Shown here in pieces: positions 11,867-24,141 of a DNA stretch of 64,000 bases; positions within the stretch are counted from its first letter, which is position 1, and each line of letters starts with the position of its first letter. The notes below the pieces were generated by a model, which searched no databases, had not been told where the DNA came from, and worked only from the letters and a program-made list of their open reading frames with translations. A program made the translations under genes and the position numbers. Origin of the DNA: Scatophagus argus (taxonomy: Eukaryota; Chordata; Actinopteri; Scatophagidae). The DNA lies in assembly GCF_020382885.2 (NCBI RefSeq), contig NC_058504.1:15139019-15203018 (forward strand), given 5' to 3'.

Positions 11867-14800
11867 TGAGGCTCATACTGCACCTTTTCAAAGATCAGAG
11901 CAGTTTAAAAGTATTTTCAGGTATGTCCAAGTCAAAGTCTTTATTTACAAATTACAAATCCCTGAATGCTGACCATTAAAATATGAAGATTTTCTCATCA
12001 AAGCTGTTATTTAAAACGTTTTTTCTCTTCCTTTTTTACATATGTTTTATTGCAGGGAGATTATCTCAAATCAAGTCAAGTCTTTAGTCTAAGTCAAGTA
12101 CTCATTTGGATAGCTTAATTCTGACTAAACTTTCTAGCTCTGTGTAAGATAATTGTTCTGGACCGGACCTTTATATCATGTCACATGATTTGCAGCAGCA
12201 CATGAATTTTTCTCTGCTGTTGTGGAATTTATTTGTGGACTTGTCCAAAAGTTGGATTTCAATGTTTATTCCTCATCTTCAAAATAACAGTGAAAAAAAA
12301 ACACTCAAAATGTCAATTAGCTTTTCAGAAGCTTTCTTTTGTCTTTGTCTTATACGTATGTCAGCTGTACTTTGACTTATTTAGTCTATAGTTCGGATCC
12401 CCCACACTTCTCAAAATATGAATGCTGATTCTACCAAGGAGGATAAAAATATCCACTCATGTCTGGATCCTTTGGGCTTCCGTGATAAAATCACAACCAG
12501 ACATGAACACAGTGAACAAAGCCAACTGTAAATGCATCCATTGGAGACATAAACAAAGAGATAAGAACAAAGGGAGCAAGAATAAAGGAAGGGAGGAAAA
12601 AAAAATCTAAACTTCTCACTTACTTTAAAAGAAGCTGCTACCCCTGAGAAAGTTATATTTTTCCTCTTATCAGAACTAATTTTCACTGGCTACCTAATCG
12701 CAGCTTAAAAATACACTAATGATAGTCACAGTTGAAACACTAACTGCTATTTCTCAACACGACAAGACCACACTGGATATTATTCCTTGAGGGAAACCAT
12801 TTTGTTTTTCTTTTTTTTCTTTTTTTGGGTGTGTGGGGGGGGGGTGGATTGTTATCAGCAGCTCATACTTCATTTTGTCTTTTTGTAGAGATGCAGAGTC
12901 CACATTGCACTATCAGCAGGCTGTGAGGTTTATATACTGAGAGCCAAGTACAACAGTCCCTACGCCAATGACGTGTTAGCTGACCAGAAGAGGCTCAACA
13001 CCAAAGGCTGACCTCTCCGTAATCCATAAACATCTCAGACACAAACACACACACGCACATGGAGAACTCAATCCCCTTTTCCTCACATGGGACTAAAGAC
13101 AACTGGATTATCACTTGGGACTGTTAGGACCCTTTCCTTTACAGCTCACAGCACCTGCAAGTTCTGTAACACCATCATCCTCTATGACAACAAAACCCTA
13201 ACAAATGAAACTGAACTGATGACAGATGTACATTTCAAAGAGCAGAGATCCATAATGAAAAGAGATTGCCTCTGACCACAGAAAACCCCAAGTCCAGATA
13301 GGTAGAAAAATTGCTCCCTTCTCCTCTCGAAAGCATTTTCCACCTGGTTAGGCCACACAATCTACTCCGATGTGGGCAGAACGGCAAAACCTGCTCCTCA
13401 AAGACTAAAAGAGCGAGATCAAAGCAGGCACAGCGCTGCAGGAGAGCAAGGCAGCACAGGATGTTCTGTCTCGACACACACAGAGGCCACAGTCCCACAA
13501 ACAGCAACTCTCTCTCTCACTCTATGGCAGAAATACATGTTGTTGAAATGAAGCATCAAGACTCCATCCCTCAGGTTGCACACTCATCGGGGCTGAAGGT
13601 TGCATATGCATTCAGAGATGCCAGCATTTGGGCTGGCCTAAATTGCTGTGTGACCTTTTGTTGGCTGCCTTGATTGACAAGTTTGTCAAAAGGTTCCCCT
13701 CTCTTGCTGATGGATCCCAGGTGATCTCTGACACTGATGCACACCAGAAAGCAAAATGAAGGCAGGGAGTGGATGAAAGAAACGAGGGGGAAATGGAGAG
13801 GAATGTGAAAAATGTGGCTTGTTTTGAGTTAACAATGTTTGGTTTCATGCTGTCTTGTCACTGGAATGTTATGACAGCTCAGACAGAGCATAAAACCAAA
13901 GTTATAGCCGGTAATTGGAAGGGGCAAAGGTCTCTCTGTGTCTGGTCTGTTATACGTCAGGTCCAATCTTAATGAAAACCCACAAAGCTCAAAGTCATCT
14001 CATCAATCACTTTCGCTTACATTCAACCACAGCTTGTCCCACTATGATCTTTCCTTTTTTTTCTCTTCCCTTTTCTCACTTCATCACTCCACTGCAGTGG
14101 TGTGAGCGTGCTTCTGAAAAAAGCCATATTTGAGTTGCTTTGGCACCCTGTGCCATCTGGCCTCTCCCCACTGTGGTGATACAGACATCAGTGAATGACA
14201 GCGTGTGAACAGCCTCTTGTGGAGCATCAACAATGGGTGGTCACATAACACAGGACATCGTATCAGTCTGGTCTCATTGGTTTGTTTGGTTTGTTTCCTC
14301 AGAGGCACTCAGAAGAGGAGTTTGATTGCCCAGAATATGAGGAGGGCACTTGAGGACTCTCTGTTCTCAGTGGTGTAAATTCACTGATTCGCAGGCAGCT
14401 GTTTCCCACCTCCAAGCTGCAAACCTACATAATTAATACTGGAGTAGAGCTTGGTGCCTGTTCTTTTCTTCTCTGTGTTCTGCTCCTGTGTTTGCTTCTC
14501 TCTTTACACTCCCGTAATAGTTCAGTGCCTACAGGTTTCCATTTGGGCTGTTTCCACTTCATCCCCAGAGCTGTGAGTAATAAGCAAAATAAAAATAGTA
14601 ATAATAATAAAATAAACTGTTCATTTAAAGAAACATTTCAACATTTTAGAAAACATGCTTTTTCGCATTTGTGAAAGTTAGATGAGAAGATTAATACAAC
14701 TCTCATATGTGTGCCTTCAATATTCTGGCCAGCAGCTGGCTAACATAGCTTAGCTTATCATGACAGGAAAAGAGCTATCCCAGCTTTGGCCAAAGATAAC

Positions 14801-15129
14801 AAAACCTGCATGTAAGAACCTCTAAAGCTCAATAATTTGTGTTTAATATCTTGTTTGTCAAATCTGTACAGGAACTGAGGAGTAAAAACAACAAGTTGTA
14901 GTTTCATGGGGTTATGTGCCATAGATGAGACTTACGTACCCCTGCAGCATGTTGGCAAAGAGATCCCCACTAATTTGACTGGCAGTAAATGCCAATTCAA
15001 AGGTCTTTGCTAAAAGCCATACAGCATTCTTATTTAATGCTATTAAGTTAAAATAAAGAATGAAATAACAATGTTATATTCCTTTTTAGCTTTTAGGAGC
15101 CCAAATTGTATAGCCAGTCAGGCTGACTG
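11867..15129. other. Non-coding DNA, no gene supported
   Basis: Mostly AT-rich. A strong pyrimidine tract and AG at about 12850-12891 precede a 39-codon open segment ending in TGA at 13009-13011, which looks like a last exon but has no partner exons. The G run at 12832-12843 sits just before it. Nothing else is supported. Confidence 0.35.
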
Positions 15130-15199
15130 TTATGTTATGTTATGTTATGTTATGTTATGTTATGTTATGTTATGTTATGTTATGTTATGTTATGTTATG
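15130..15199. repeat. TTATG pentanucleotide microsatellite
   Basis: Fourteen near-perfect TTATG units (70 bp), with the last unit changed to TATGC. It is uninterrupted, so probably length-polymorphic. Confidence 0.97.
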
Positions 15200-17750
15200 C
15201 TATAGCATCGTTACATAGAAATTAAAGTAAAAGGTGTCGATGGGTGTCCTTTCAGTCTGCCTCCATCAGGTGTGTGAAAGAACCCATGGAGGTGTCATAT
15301 GTCAGGTCACCTTGCTCCTTCTTTCTCTAACCATCAGTCTTTCTTCCTCTCACCCATCCTCTTTACTTCAATTAACTTTTGAAATAACTTGTGCCCTCTA
15401 CTCGATACATGCCCATTTTCTGTCTTTTCATTACTGTCTCACCACCACAGTCTTTCTTCTCGTCTCTGACGAATCCTATTTTGTTGCTAACACAGCCAAC
15501 GGCCTTCACTCCCCCCTGTGTTCCTTTGCAATCTCATTTTTCCTCTCCTACTGCTGCCTGGAACACTCTGATTTGAATGCAGAACTGCAGCTTTCTCAGT
15601 CTCGGTCTAGCTGCGGGCCGCCTATTAGATCAAGGCCTTTTGCTTTTTCATCTTTAGACAAGGAGAAGAAGAGGAATCTCCCCAGTTCCTTGACTGAAAA
15701 GTGCCTGGAGCTGCCTGGCCTTTTGGCTTTACCCAGCACATCATCAAACGGACAGTGAGAGAGAGGAAAGGAACAAGGGAGACTGAGGAGAGTTAGACAG
15801 CGCTGAGATCAAGGTCCCGGCGGAGGACAGTACTCCCACTCTCTCCACACTGATGACTCACTGAAGGGCTATCTGCTGGTGAAGATCTCACCTCCTGCTC
15901 CACTAAAGCGTGGGGTTTGGCTGTGTGACTATGCAGCATAAAATATACCTGCATTTACATCATATACAGTAAAGTAAGCACACGTCTGGGGTCTTGCTTG
16001 ATTAGCTCTTTTTGGATAATATTAAATTGACCACTGTGTGCTCTTATTTTGAAATTAAGGTGACATGCATGAAAAGTTAAAATCTTTATTAGTACTTAAA
16101 TGAGGTTTTCACCTATGGAGGCCTTACAGAACGCAATAGGGCAACAGACTCATAGACATGAGTATAACTTCATGTGTATTCCTGAATTCTTATGAGCAAA
16201 TGTCATCAATGGTGTTTATATTCAAAAGCTGGGGTTCTCTCCAATGTAATCATTATGAGTCAGCATTATTAATTATAAAACCAATTTCAACTGATAAGCC
16301 TTGATAGCCATAGCCTATTAGATCACCTTTACTCTGCTTGAGCAGTGAGAATTACACCTCGATTGATCAATCATATTCAAACTTGACAATATACATTTAA
16401 TTAATTCTTTGACCTAGTCTGCAAGTGCATGTTATTTGTTTTAGTATTTAAATGGCAGATTCCCATCATAACCCATAGTTATATGCCATTTCTTTCTTGT
16501 TGAGTTTTCTCATAGTCAGAAAGCTTTTATTGAATTTATGCCTTGGTACACAGACTATCCCACACTAAACTGACTTTTTTGTGTATTTTCTCATGCATGG
16601 GTGTTTTCTGTCTTTACTTTTGTAGGTTTTGGACCTAAGGTCTTGTTGATCCTGTACACGATTTTCATCCTTCTTTAAAGAATTGGAAAATCCAGGCTTG
16701 TTTCAAATCATCAATGCTGAGATCAAGCTCACTACTTGTTCACGTGCGAAGAGAGATCCATGCCTATTTAAACACTACAAAGAAAAAGGAAGGAATATGG
16801 AGAAAGAGATTTTGAGAAATGTGTCCATGAGTCAGATGTACACATCATTCCTTTTGTAGTCCTCTTACCTAACGGGTCACCTCAAGCGACCCGTGTCTCA
16901 TTAAGCCACCTACCTTAGTTAAGCATATTGTAGACAGCAACACTCGCTCATGATTTCTCATTTCATTTAAACATCACACTAGTCCAAGCACTGTTTTCCT
17001 GAACGACTTTACAATTCATTCTCGGCAGAGTTCACTGAAACAATATGTCCAGTCTTGACACAGGCTGTAACAAAACTTTTACAGGGTGCAAACACATCTT
17101 CAGCATTGTTGTGGTTGTTAAACATCTAGACAGATCACAGAGGAAATGGCCTCTAAATGATGCTGCAGTGATATTGTAATGAGTCTTCGGTGGAGTTCAA
17201 CACATCTGTCATTTGTCAGAGCCACCATCCATAAAGGTCAAGGGAATTTTTCAGAGTAAGCAGCACGAAGAATTTTAAGCCCCTGCAACTCATTGAAATT
17301 GTGGGTGTCTGCTAAGTTGAATGATGGCCCTGAAAACCAGATGGGTATAGACCATTAACTTCAAATGTACAGAAAAAAAAAATCAGTCCCTGAAGAATGG
17401 CACTCATTCTGGATAGATGGTGCTGAGTTAGAGGGCTGTGTCCATCTAGTGTTCGGACATGGTAATTGAAGTAGCTTTAATATGATAAAAAAAAAAAAAA
17501 AAAAAAATTAAAAACCATGTAACAATGTGTGCTACAGGAAGAAAGTAGGTAGTAGTTTCCTGTAACCAAGAACACAAGTAGCCGTGTGGAAATTTGACTC
17601 ATTTGTGTTGTACATGTGATTATGACTTAATTCATCAACTGTTAGATCATAGCTGTGCAGGAATGTGCTGATGATGGGCGGAACTCTTATGTCAAATCAC
17701 AAAACCACAAGGAAAACAATCATCATAAAGCAGTGTCTGGTTTTAACCAC
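15200..17750. other. Non-coding DNA, nothing recognised
   Basis: A CT-rich part (15240-15560) gives long but low-complexity open frames that I do not accept as coding. There is a 20-odd base A run near 17487-17507. No gene, RNA or known repeat was recognised. Confidence 0.4.
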
Positions 17751-20144
17751 CATTTTATTTGGCATAATTTAAAATCATTTCACTGTTAGTTCATTTATAC
17801 AAATATGCTTTTGTTATATATAAAACAATTACAGATTTCTACAAATCAAGTTCCCAGTGTAAAGGCGTAGTACCACGCACACGGTAGCATACAGCTCTGA
17901 GGTGCAGACAGAGAGCCCACAGGTGTATGTTCCACTTCAACAGCATTATCTGAGTGAAATCAGGACAAAAAAAAAAAAAACAACAACAAACTCACCACAG
18001 TTGACAGTTTGACATTTTCACTTACATTCAACCCTCCACATATCTATCTGGGAAATTTTAACACATCCTTTAGCAGATCTAAAACCGCATCACTGTTGTT
18101 ACACATAATCTCCTGCTCCTGTTGCGCTTCAGTTATTTTAGACTTTACATGGGCCACAATCTAGGCTGATTTGTAACACACCCCACTCGAGTGAGTAAAT
18201 GAAAATAACTATAGTAAAAGGGTTGCTGGTATTACTGGCACAAATTAGCAACCAATCATTACTTTAAAAAAAGAAAAAATATTTTCTAAAATGTATAAAA
18301 GTCTTCAGATGTGACAAGGCACGTTCCACCAACGCAGCTCTTGCTAACCATATGTGCAAGTTGTGCTTGTGCCTTGCCCTCACTGCAACATGCAATGCAG
18401 GGATGTAAACCACAATCTGTCAAGAGCCGTGGGCCACGAGCACTCCATTTCATGTGCCGTTTCACAAATGCACACAGACTTGCCGCGCAAGATGTCAGTT
18501 TAGCACCTGTGTCTTACAAAGAGGGCTGCAAAAGGAGTGTTTTTACTGGCAGGAACTAAGGCAGAAAGCTTCTGAAGATGACACGAAACCCAGTGTTAGT
18601 TAAACCTGCATCTAAAGGGTCTGATGATACTTGCATCACTATAATGAAAACCTTTGGGTTTGACAAAGAAGCACTGGTAAGGTCTTTGGTTTGGATAAGG
18701 CACCTGACCAAATAAAAAGCCTTCCTTCCAAATTGCAGATTAACAGTTGTTACTTAACTTAAATATTAACTATGCAACTATGACACTGTGCTTTCTCCAA
18801 GATGAAATAATATTCTACTAATGAAGAAAATATAGAAAAATAAATGTATATAGCCTAGCACAAGCCAGTTAAAACATATTCTGGTATTATATGCTTTGCT
18901 TATTTATGGAGTGGTCACAGTCTACTGACTTTAAATGTAAGGCCACAATGCAGTTGACAACGGGTGCATTATGGTGTTCTGGTTTATCAAATGTGAGTAC
19001 ACAAACTATTACAAACATCTTACTGATCAAATAAACATAAGCTATTACAAAAAAATATATTCAACTTTGGCCATAACCGCACTTGAGGGTTAAAAACATT
19101 TGAGGAAAAAAAAAAAATCATTTACAGAGTAAATTCAACATCATTGAACAAAATAGTCTCTTTGACCCCACCCCATCAAAAAGTCTTTCTTAGGCATGTT
19201 TAAATGGCACTCGGTGTGAGCCTCAAGAGTTAAGACATAGACAGAGGAGAGCTCTACTTCAACATGACTTCCTACTGTGTCAGCTCAAGAACTCCTGTAC
19301 CAGAGTGGGCTAATTTGACAGAGTTCTTATGACACCTGCTCCTCTATTACTGAAGAGGGCAAATGGTCGGCTGCTTTTAATGGGCCCAGCTTATCTTCAA
19401 AGGCCTACTGGTTCTTCCATGCATGGCAGTGAGAGAGCAGTGCAAGAGGCTGGAAGGGCAGCCTGCCAGACAGCTCTAACATGCCAGACTGGGCACAGGC
19501 ATGAGCTGCAACTCGAGAGTTTAACCTTTAATCTGTGCATATTGGTTATGGGGTACTGGCATTTGTCCAAGAGCCATCACACCTTGTCTAGACTCAAGCT
19601 GCTTGAAATTAAAACGTTTTCGCCCTCTACTTGGATGTTTATTACATCTAAGTAGGCTGGTCAAAGCATCTTGATGGTGATGCTGCTTGAGACCCATGAG
19701 ATGCAACCTAGGTGAGAGTATGAGGTAGTCATTATTTCTCCACCTGAACAAATGTAGATCTCTTCTCTCCAGTCAAACAGGGTAGCCTGGTTGGTTGATT
19801 TGGATGTTGTTATGGCTTGCGACAACCATGATCAGCATTTTTAAGGCAAAGCAGAGAAGCTATAAATCAAGAACAGATGCAAAACTGGGAAAAAGTGTAA
19901 ATATCAAAAGTTAAAATGTAAGAAAAATAGAACAGATATGGTCAGTTGCACCCATATTGGCATAGTCACTTTGGTGATGATGGAAATGAAGTGAAATCCT
20001 CCAGGAGATGAATAAGGAAGAGAAGAGTAATGAACAAAGTCAAACTATGAAGGCAGTCAGATGATGACCTTTGTTCCTCAGCCTTCCTTTGCATCTGTGG
20101 ATCTCCATCATCCCTCTCCACAGTCCAAATTTGGGGACCAAATA
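17751..20144 (-). other. Probable long 3' UTR of the RhoG-type gene
   Basis: This lies directly downstream of the rhog stop on the minus strand and has no coding content. An AATAAA-type signal (AAATAAA, minus strand) occurs at about 17753-17759, followed by AT-rich sequence; other variants occur nearer the stop. The span is an inference from position and the lack of another gene. The true cleavage site could be closer to 20144. Confidence 0.3.
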
Positions 20145-20720
20145 TTACAAAAGCACACACTTCTTGGTGTTCTTTTTCGTTACTGGATACAACACTGCCC
20201 TCACAGCTTCAGCAAACACCTCCCTAACACCATCCTGCAGCAGAGCAGAACACTCCATGTATTTAACAGCCCCAATCTGCTTGGCCAGGGCGTTACCCTG
20301 CTGTTGGGTGGTAGGAGCCAGGCCCTGTTCCTTCAGCTTCTTCACTGTGTCTGCATCACCCCTCAGGTCCCTCTTGGTGCCCACCAACAGGATGGGCACG
20401 TTGGGGCAGTGGTGAGACACCTCGGGGTGCCACTTGTGCCTAACATTGGCATGGGAGGAGGGGCTGCCGATGGAAAAGCAGATGATGAAAACGTTGGTCT
20501 GGGGATAGGAGAGAGTACGCAGGCGGTCATACTCCTCCTGGCCTGCTGTGTCCCACAGGTTGAGGCTGACAGTGCGGCCATCTACGCTCATTTGAGCACT
20601 GTAGTTGTCAAACACTGTGGGGATGTACTCCTCAGGGAAGGCATTGGTTGTATACGAGATGAGTAGGCAGGTTTTACCAACTGCACCGTCACCCACCACC
20701 ACACACTTTATGGTCTGCAT
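20145..20720 (-). CDS. rhog: RhoG-type Rho family small GTPase
   Basis: Encodes 191 residues, the length of RHOG, in one exon as in the human gene. Visible motifs are the P-loop GDGAVGKT (residues 10-17), the switch I effector loop [10 protein letters not shown] with T35, switch [15 protein letters not shown] with Q61, the base-recognition TKRD (115-118) and ECSAL (156-160), and the C-terminal CAAX box CVLL, whose final Leu predicts geranylgeranylation. [29 protein letters not shown] and VRHKWHPEV are RhoG-like rather than Rac1-like. RhoG is a membrane-linked GTP switch that activates Rac through ELMO/DOCK and controls actin, macropinocytosis and engulfment. All key GTPase residues are intact. 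The start is ATG 20718-20720; an upstream in-frame extension (to 20756) has no ATG and crosses a splice acceptor at 20750-20751. Fish have several RhoG paralogs, and which one this is cannot be decided here. Confidence 0.95.
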   Translation of the reverse strand: MQTIKCVVVGDGAVGKTCLLISYTTNAFPEEYIPTVFDNYSAQMSVDGRTVSLNLWDTAGQEEYDRLRTLSYPQTNVFIICFSIGSPSSHANVRHKWHPEVSHHCPNVPILLVGTKRDLRGDADTVKKLKEQGLAPTTQQQGNALAKQIGAVKYMECSALLQDGVREVFAEAVRAVLYPVTKKNTKKCVLL

Positions 20721-21385
20721 CCTGCCTACGACCACTGGGGCTGCAGCACCTGACAACAGAAAAAAAGGGCTCCTGGGTAACTTCTAAATACAGTGCTCCT
20801 TGCGCTGGAAGGCTTATACAAGCTTACCATCATCAGTAACAAAGGGGACAATTAGTTTAAATGATAACGTTAAAAATAGTGGCCAATGATTTTGCGACCG
20901 CTGGTTTTACAACAAAACCTTTTTTTTTTTACCAATTTAGCAGGTAGGCTAATCGCCGCCAACGCTAGCATTACGTTAGACGTAATTACCCCAACGTTAT
21001 ATGTTAACGTCAGCTACAATTTCAGCAGTTGACAGACTAACATATTATGAAAAGTTTACCGAAGCTGTCCTTGCACAAAGGACGACAAACAAAACGAAAG
21101 TGAGATGCTAATTTGCTGTTTATTATTCCGTGCTATCAACTTATGATACTAGGCGTTCCCCCAGTGGCTAGCATCAAGCTAAGGAACTAGCACATTTGAT
21201 GGCTAACAAGCTAGCTAGTTAGCAAACAAGTTGAGAGTTTATTTGCAAGCCACATCGCAGAGGACTGTGTTCATGGCCCGACAACTCCCTGTAAGTTACC
21301 TTAAAAATTCTACTTTGTTCTAATACATGTTTAACAAGTAGCAATTTGCTGTAACAGTGAAAACTGAAGGATTTTTGTGACTTAC

Positions 21386-21470
21386 CGCCACTTGGCTTTC
21401 GATCTCTTTTTGCCTGGTATAGTCAATCACAGCCGCATCCGGGGAGCTGTCCATTACGTAAAAGTCGACA
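21386..21470 (-). promoter_or_regulatory. rhog non-coding first exon with an upstream ORF
   Basis: A donor GCG|GTAAGT at 21384-21386 faces the acceptor TTGTCAG at 20750, giving a 5' UTR intron of about 630 bp. The transcription start is not visible; the upper limit 21470 is a guess. Within the exon, ATG 21452-21454 has G at -3 and G at +4. It opens a frame of 23 codons, MDSSPDAAVIDYTRQKEIES and three more. Across the splice it gains seven codons and stops at 20726-20728, five bases before the RhoG ATG. Such a uORF would be expected to lower or regulate RhoG translation if it is in the mRNA. Confidence 0.5.
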
Positions 21471-21689
21471 TACGGAACAATGCAAACTGGTAGTTGTAGT
21501 TTTAATTTGCGTCAGTCGTTTGTTTGACACTAGGTGGTGGTGTTAAGCCGCTCTGGTTTTACATGATTTTGTGACCTCTATTGACCACAATCTGTGCAGA
21601 GCTCTTGACAAGGACACAGAAAGTCCAAAGTTATATCGCAGGTATGGTGACAGACGAAATAACAGAGCGGAGAAGTTTAATAATTTCCC

Positions 21690-22120
21690 TGCCAGATTAA
21701 ATAGTGATGTGGAAGAAGAGTAAAAGTGTAATACTTCCACGTAAATACACTCAATTAAAAGTAACAGTGCTACATTCGTAACTGAAATCAAAAGTGAAAG
21801 TACTCGGGCCCCTTTCACGCCGTTATCTTGTATTTGCTGGGGCATTAACGTGCATTTTTAATGCTGTAGCGAGAAGAAGAAGAGCTCAAACTCTTTTAAA
21901 CATTGGGTAGCTATAACAATGCTTCATATTTAATGATCCTGTGTTTTGTATGTAAAATCATTGTTGGCAAATTTACGCCTGTCAGGCTAAATGTAAGCTT
22001 AAAAGTATAATATATGATGCTGAAATCAATACTGACTTATTAGTATAAAGTAGCAGGAAATGAAAATCCTCCACTAAAGTACCTCAAAACTGTACTCAAG
22101 TATAGAACTGAGGTAACTGT
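21690..22120. repeat. Degenerate AGTACTT-type dispersed repeat
   Basis: Contains the word set seen at 3283-3807: AAAGTGAAAGTACTC, AGTAACAGTGCTACATT, CCTCCACTAAAGTACCTC and CTGTACTCAAGTATAG. No clean ends are left. It is probably an old copy of the same widespread fish family, between rhog and fhdc1. Confidence 0.4.
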
Positions 22121-24141
22121 GTCCAGTTATTTTTTATCTTTTTAAAAAAACAACAAAAAAAAAAAAACAAAACACGTTTCAAACCAATGCAGATAAAGTC
22201 CTCAGTCACCCACCAATATTTACTCCCCTCAAGGTCATATTCAATTGCCAGATTGAATGGAGTTTGCTGTGATATTTTCCCCTGCGACAAATATCATTTA
22301 TTTTCTTCACTATGCAAGTTATTCTAGACTTTATTTTCCATGAATGTGACTTCTTGGCCACAATAAGTACTTAAAAATTGAATTACATCTTGCAAAACCA
22401 TACTCCCAACCAACCACAACCTGTTGAAAATGATGTGCCTAAACACAGCTAACTAGTCAAGTAACACTCCAGTTAATCTCACTGCAAGTGATGGCAGCTG
22501 TTACAAGATTTACCGGTCTGTTAACATTCCAGTTTCATTTCAGAGTCTGAATGCATTAATGTCTACAAATTTCTTGCTCTGACATTACCCTTTCTCTTGA
22601 ACTTGCTAAATTCTCACCACTTGTTGCTACAGTGTGTCACTGTGTGTAGGAATACATACCACAAATACAAACAGGCCATAAACAATTCCTATCTTTTGGA
22701 CCCCATCCTCTTTGGCCAGTACTGGTCTTGAAGCCCATATATCACTTATTCACCTTCAGACAAGTAATTATTCTCACTAAGCCAGTGCTTTCAGATCAAT
22801 GCATAATATACAAAGCCAGCTAAAAGTGGGATCACTTTAGGCCACTCTGTCCTGCACCCCTGGAGACCCGTTGATGATGTCACCTCTATACACTGAGGCA
22901 GGTTAAGAGGCCAGTGCTGATCGACAACCGGACACTCAAGAGCACAAAGAGGCACCGGTTTATTGCCTTTCCCAAGAGGTTCTGGCGTCACTGCAGCCTA
23001 TAAAAAGAGAATTCCCACTGGGACCCTACACCCACAGTCACCCTCCAGCCCAACTATTCTCCCGGGAGATTCCCCAGGACGTCTGTAGGATTTCCATGAC
23101 AACAGCCGCTGACAGAGATGGGGGTGACCGTGTCAAGAGATGCAGCAAGAGGGTGTTCAGATTAGAGGCAGGGAGAAAAATGAGGGTGACAAGAAGACAA
23201 GAGGACAGCAAGATGCAGGGGCAGGAATTGATGAGGAAGAGTGGAAACTGTAGAACTGTCATAATAAGTGCTTGCCTGAATACAAAACTAAACAGCAGTT
23301 GCGAATAGACACAGACAGGTACTTCTTAGCACAACTGATGACCACCTTTCCCAAAGACACTACTGATATTCAGATCACCATCTTTATTCATCTTCTCTTA
23401 TTTATAAATCCACAGAACACAGTGAATAACAACCAATGCTATTCAATAAAGTTATAGAATATTTTGACATAAAATAAAAATGACACACATTACAGTATCT
23501 CCTTGCAGCCTCTTCTTCAATTTATAAAGTGCATCAGAAAGATGAGGCCTCTCAAAAAGAGAATGAACAGTTTGATATTGTACCAAGTTCAGTGTGGACT
23601 GTAAGACAGCCAAAGGTGAAAACACAATGACCACTTAGTGGCAGGGTCACAGTATTCAAAACATTCAGATGATTTCCTAAAAAATAAAAAAAATAACAAT
23701 AATGCTAGACAGACTGAAACAGTGTCCCCAATTGCAAAGCGCACTTGTATGGAGTAGGCACACAGTAATGCCACTTGGTTGTGTTTCACTGATGTAAATT
23801 AAATTGGTCTACACACAAAAAACGTGAGATGGGTCTTCTTGTGGTGTCCTGTTGCCTGCAAAGGACACAGATGAGTGTAAAAAGAGGTAGGATTTGGAGG
23901 ATCTACTACTCTATTAAGTATATTAAATGTCACCAAAGTTGCCAGTGCAGCTCTTTCTCACACATGTAGAACCTAAACACTCAAAACTACAAACACATTT
24001 CACTGAAGCTGATTAATACCAGAAGTTTGACTGACAGCTCATACTCTTCATGAATACCCAAACTGTATATATTAGACTGAAATCCAAAAAGGCATGAGAA
24101 CTGTGAACAAATTGTCCAATACAAGCACATATCTACTTCGA
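22121..24141 (-). other. Spacer and fhdc1 3' UTR
   Basis: The part next to 24142 must include the fhdc1 3' UTR. A minus-strand AATAAA (TTTATT on plus at about 23389-23394) is one possible polyadenylation signal. The left part is plain non-coding DNA with an A run at 22144-22166. No other gene is seen. Confidence 0.35.

Noticed and set aside
15234..15758. 174-codon open frame on the plus strand
   Set aside because: Built from a CT-rich, low-complexity stretch giving Ser/Leu/Cys-rich peptide with no family resemblance, splice sites or start context.
20721..20756. 12-residue N-terminal extension of RhoG ([11 protein letters not shown] before the Met)
   Set aside because: It has no ATG, begins inside the intron before the acceptor at 20750-20751, and RhoG normally starts at [11 protein letters not shown].
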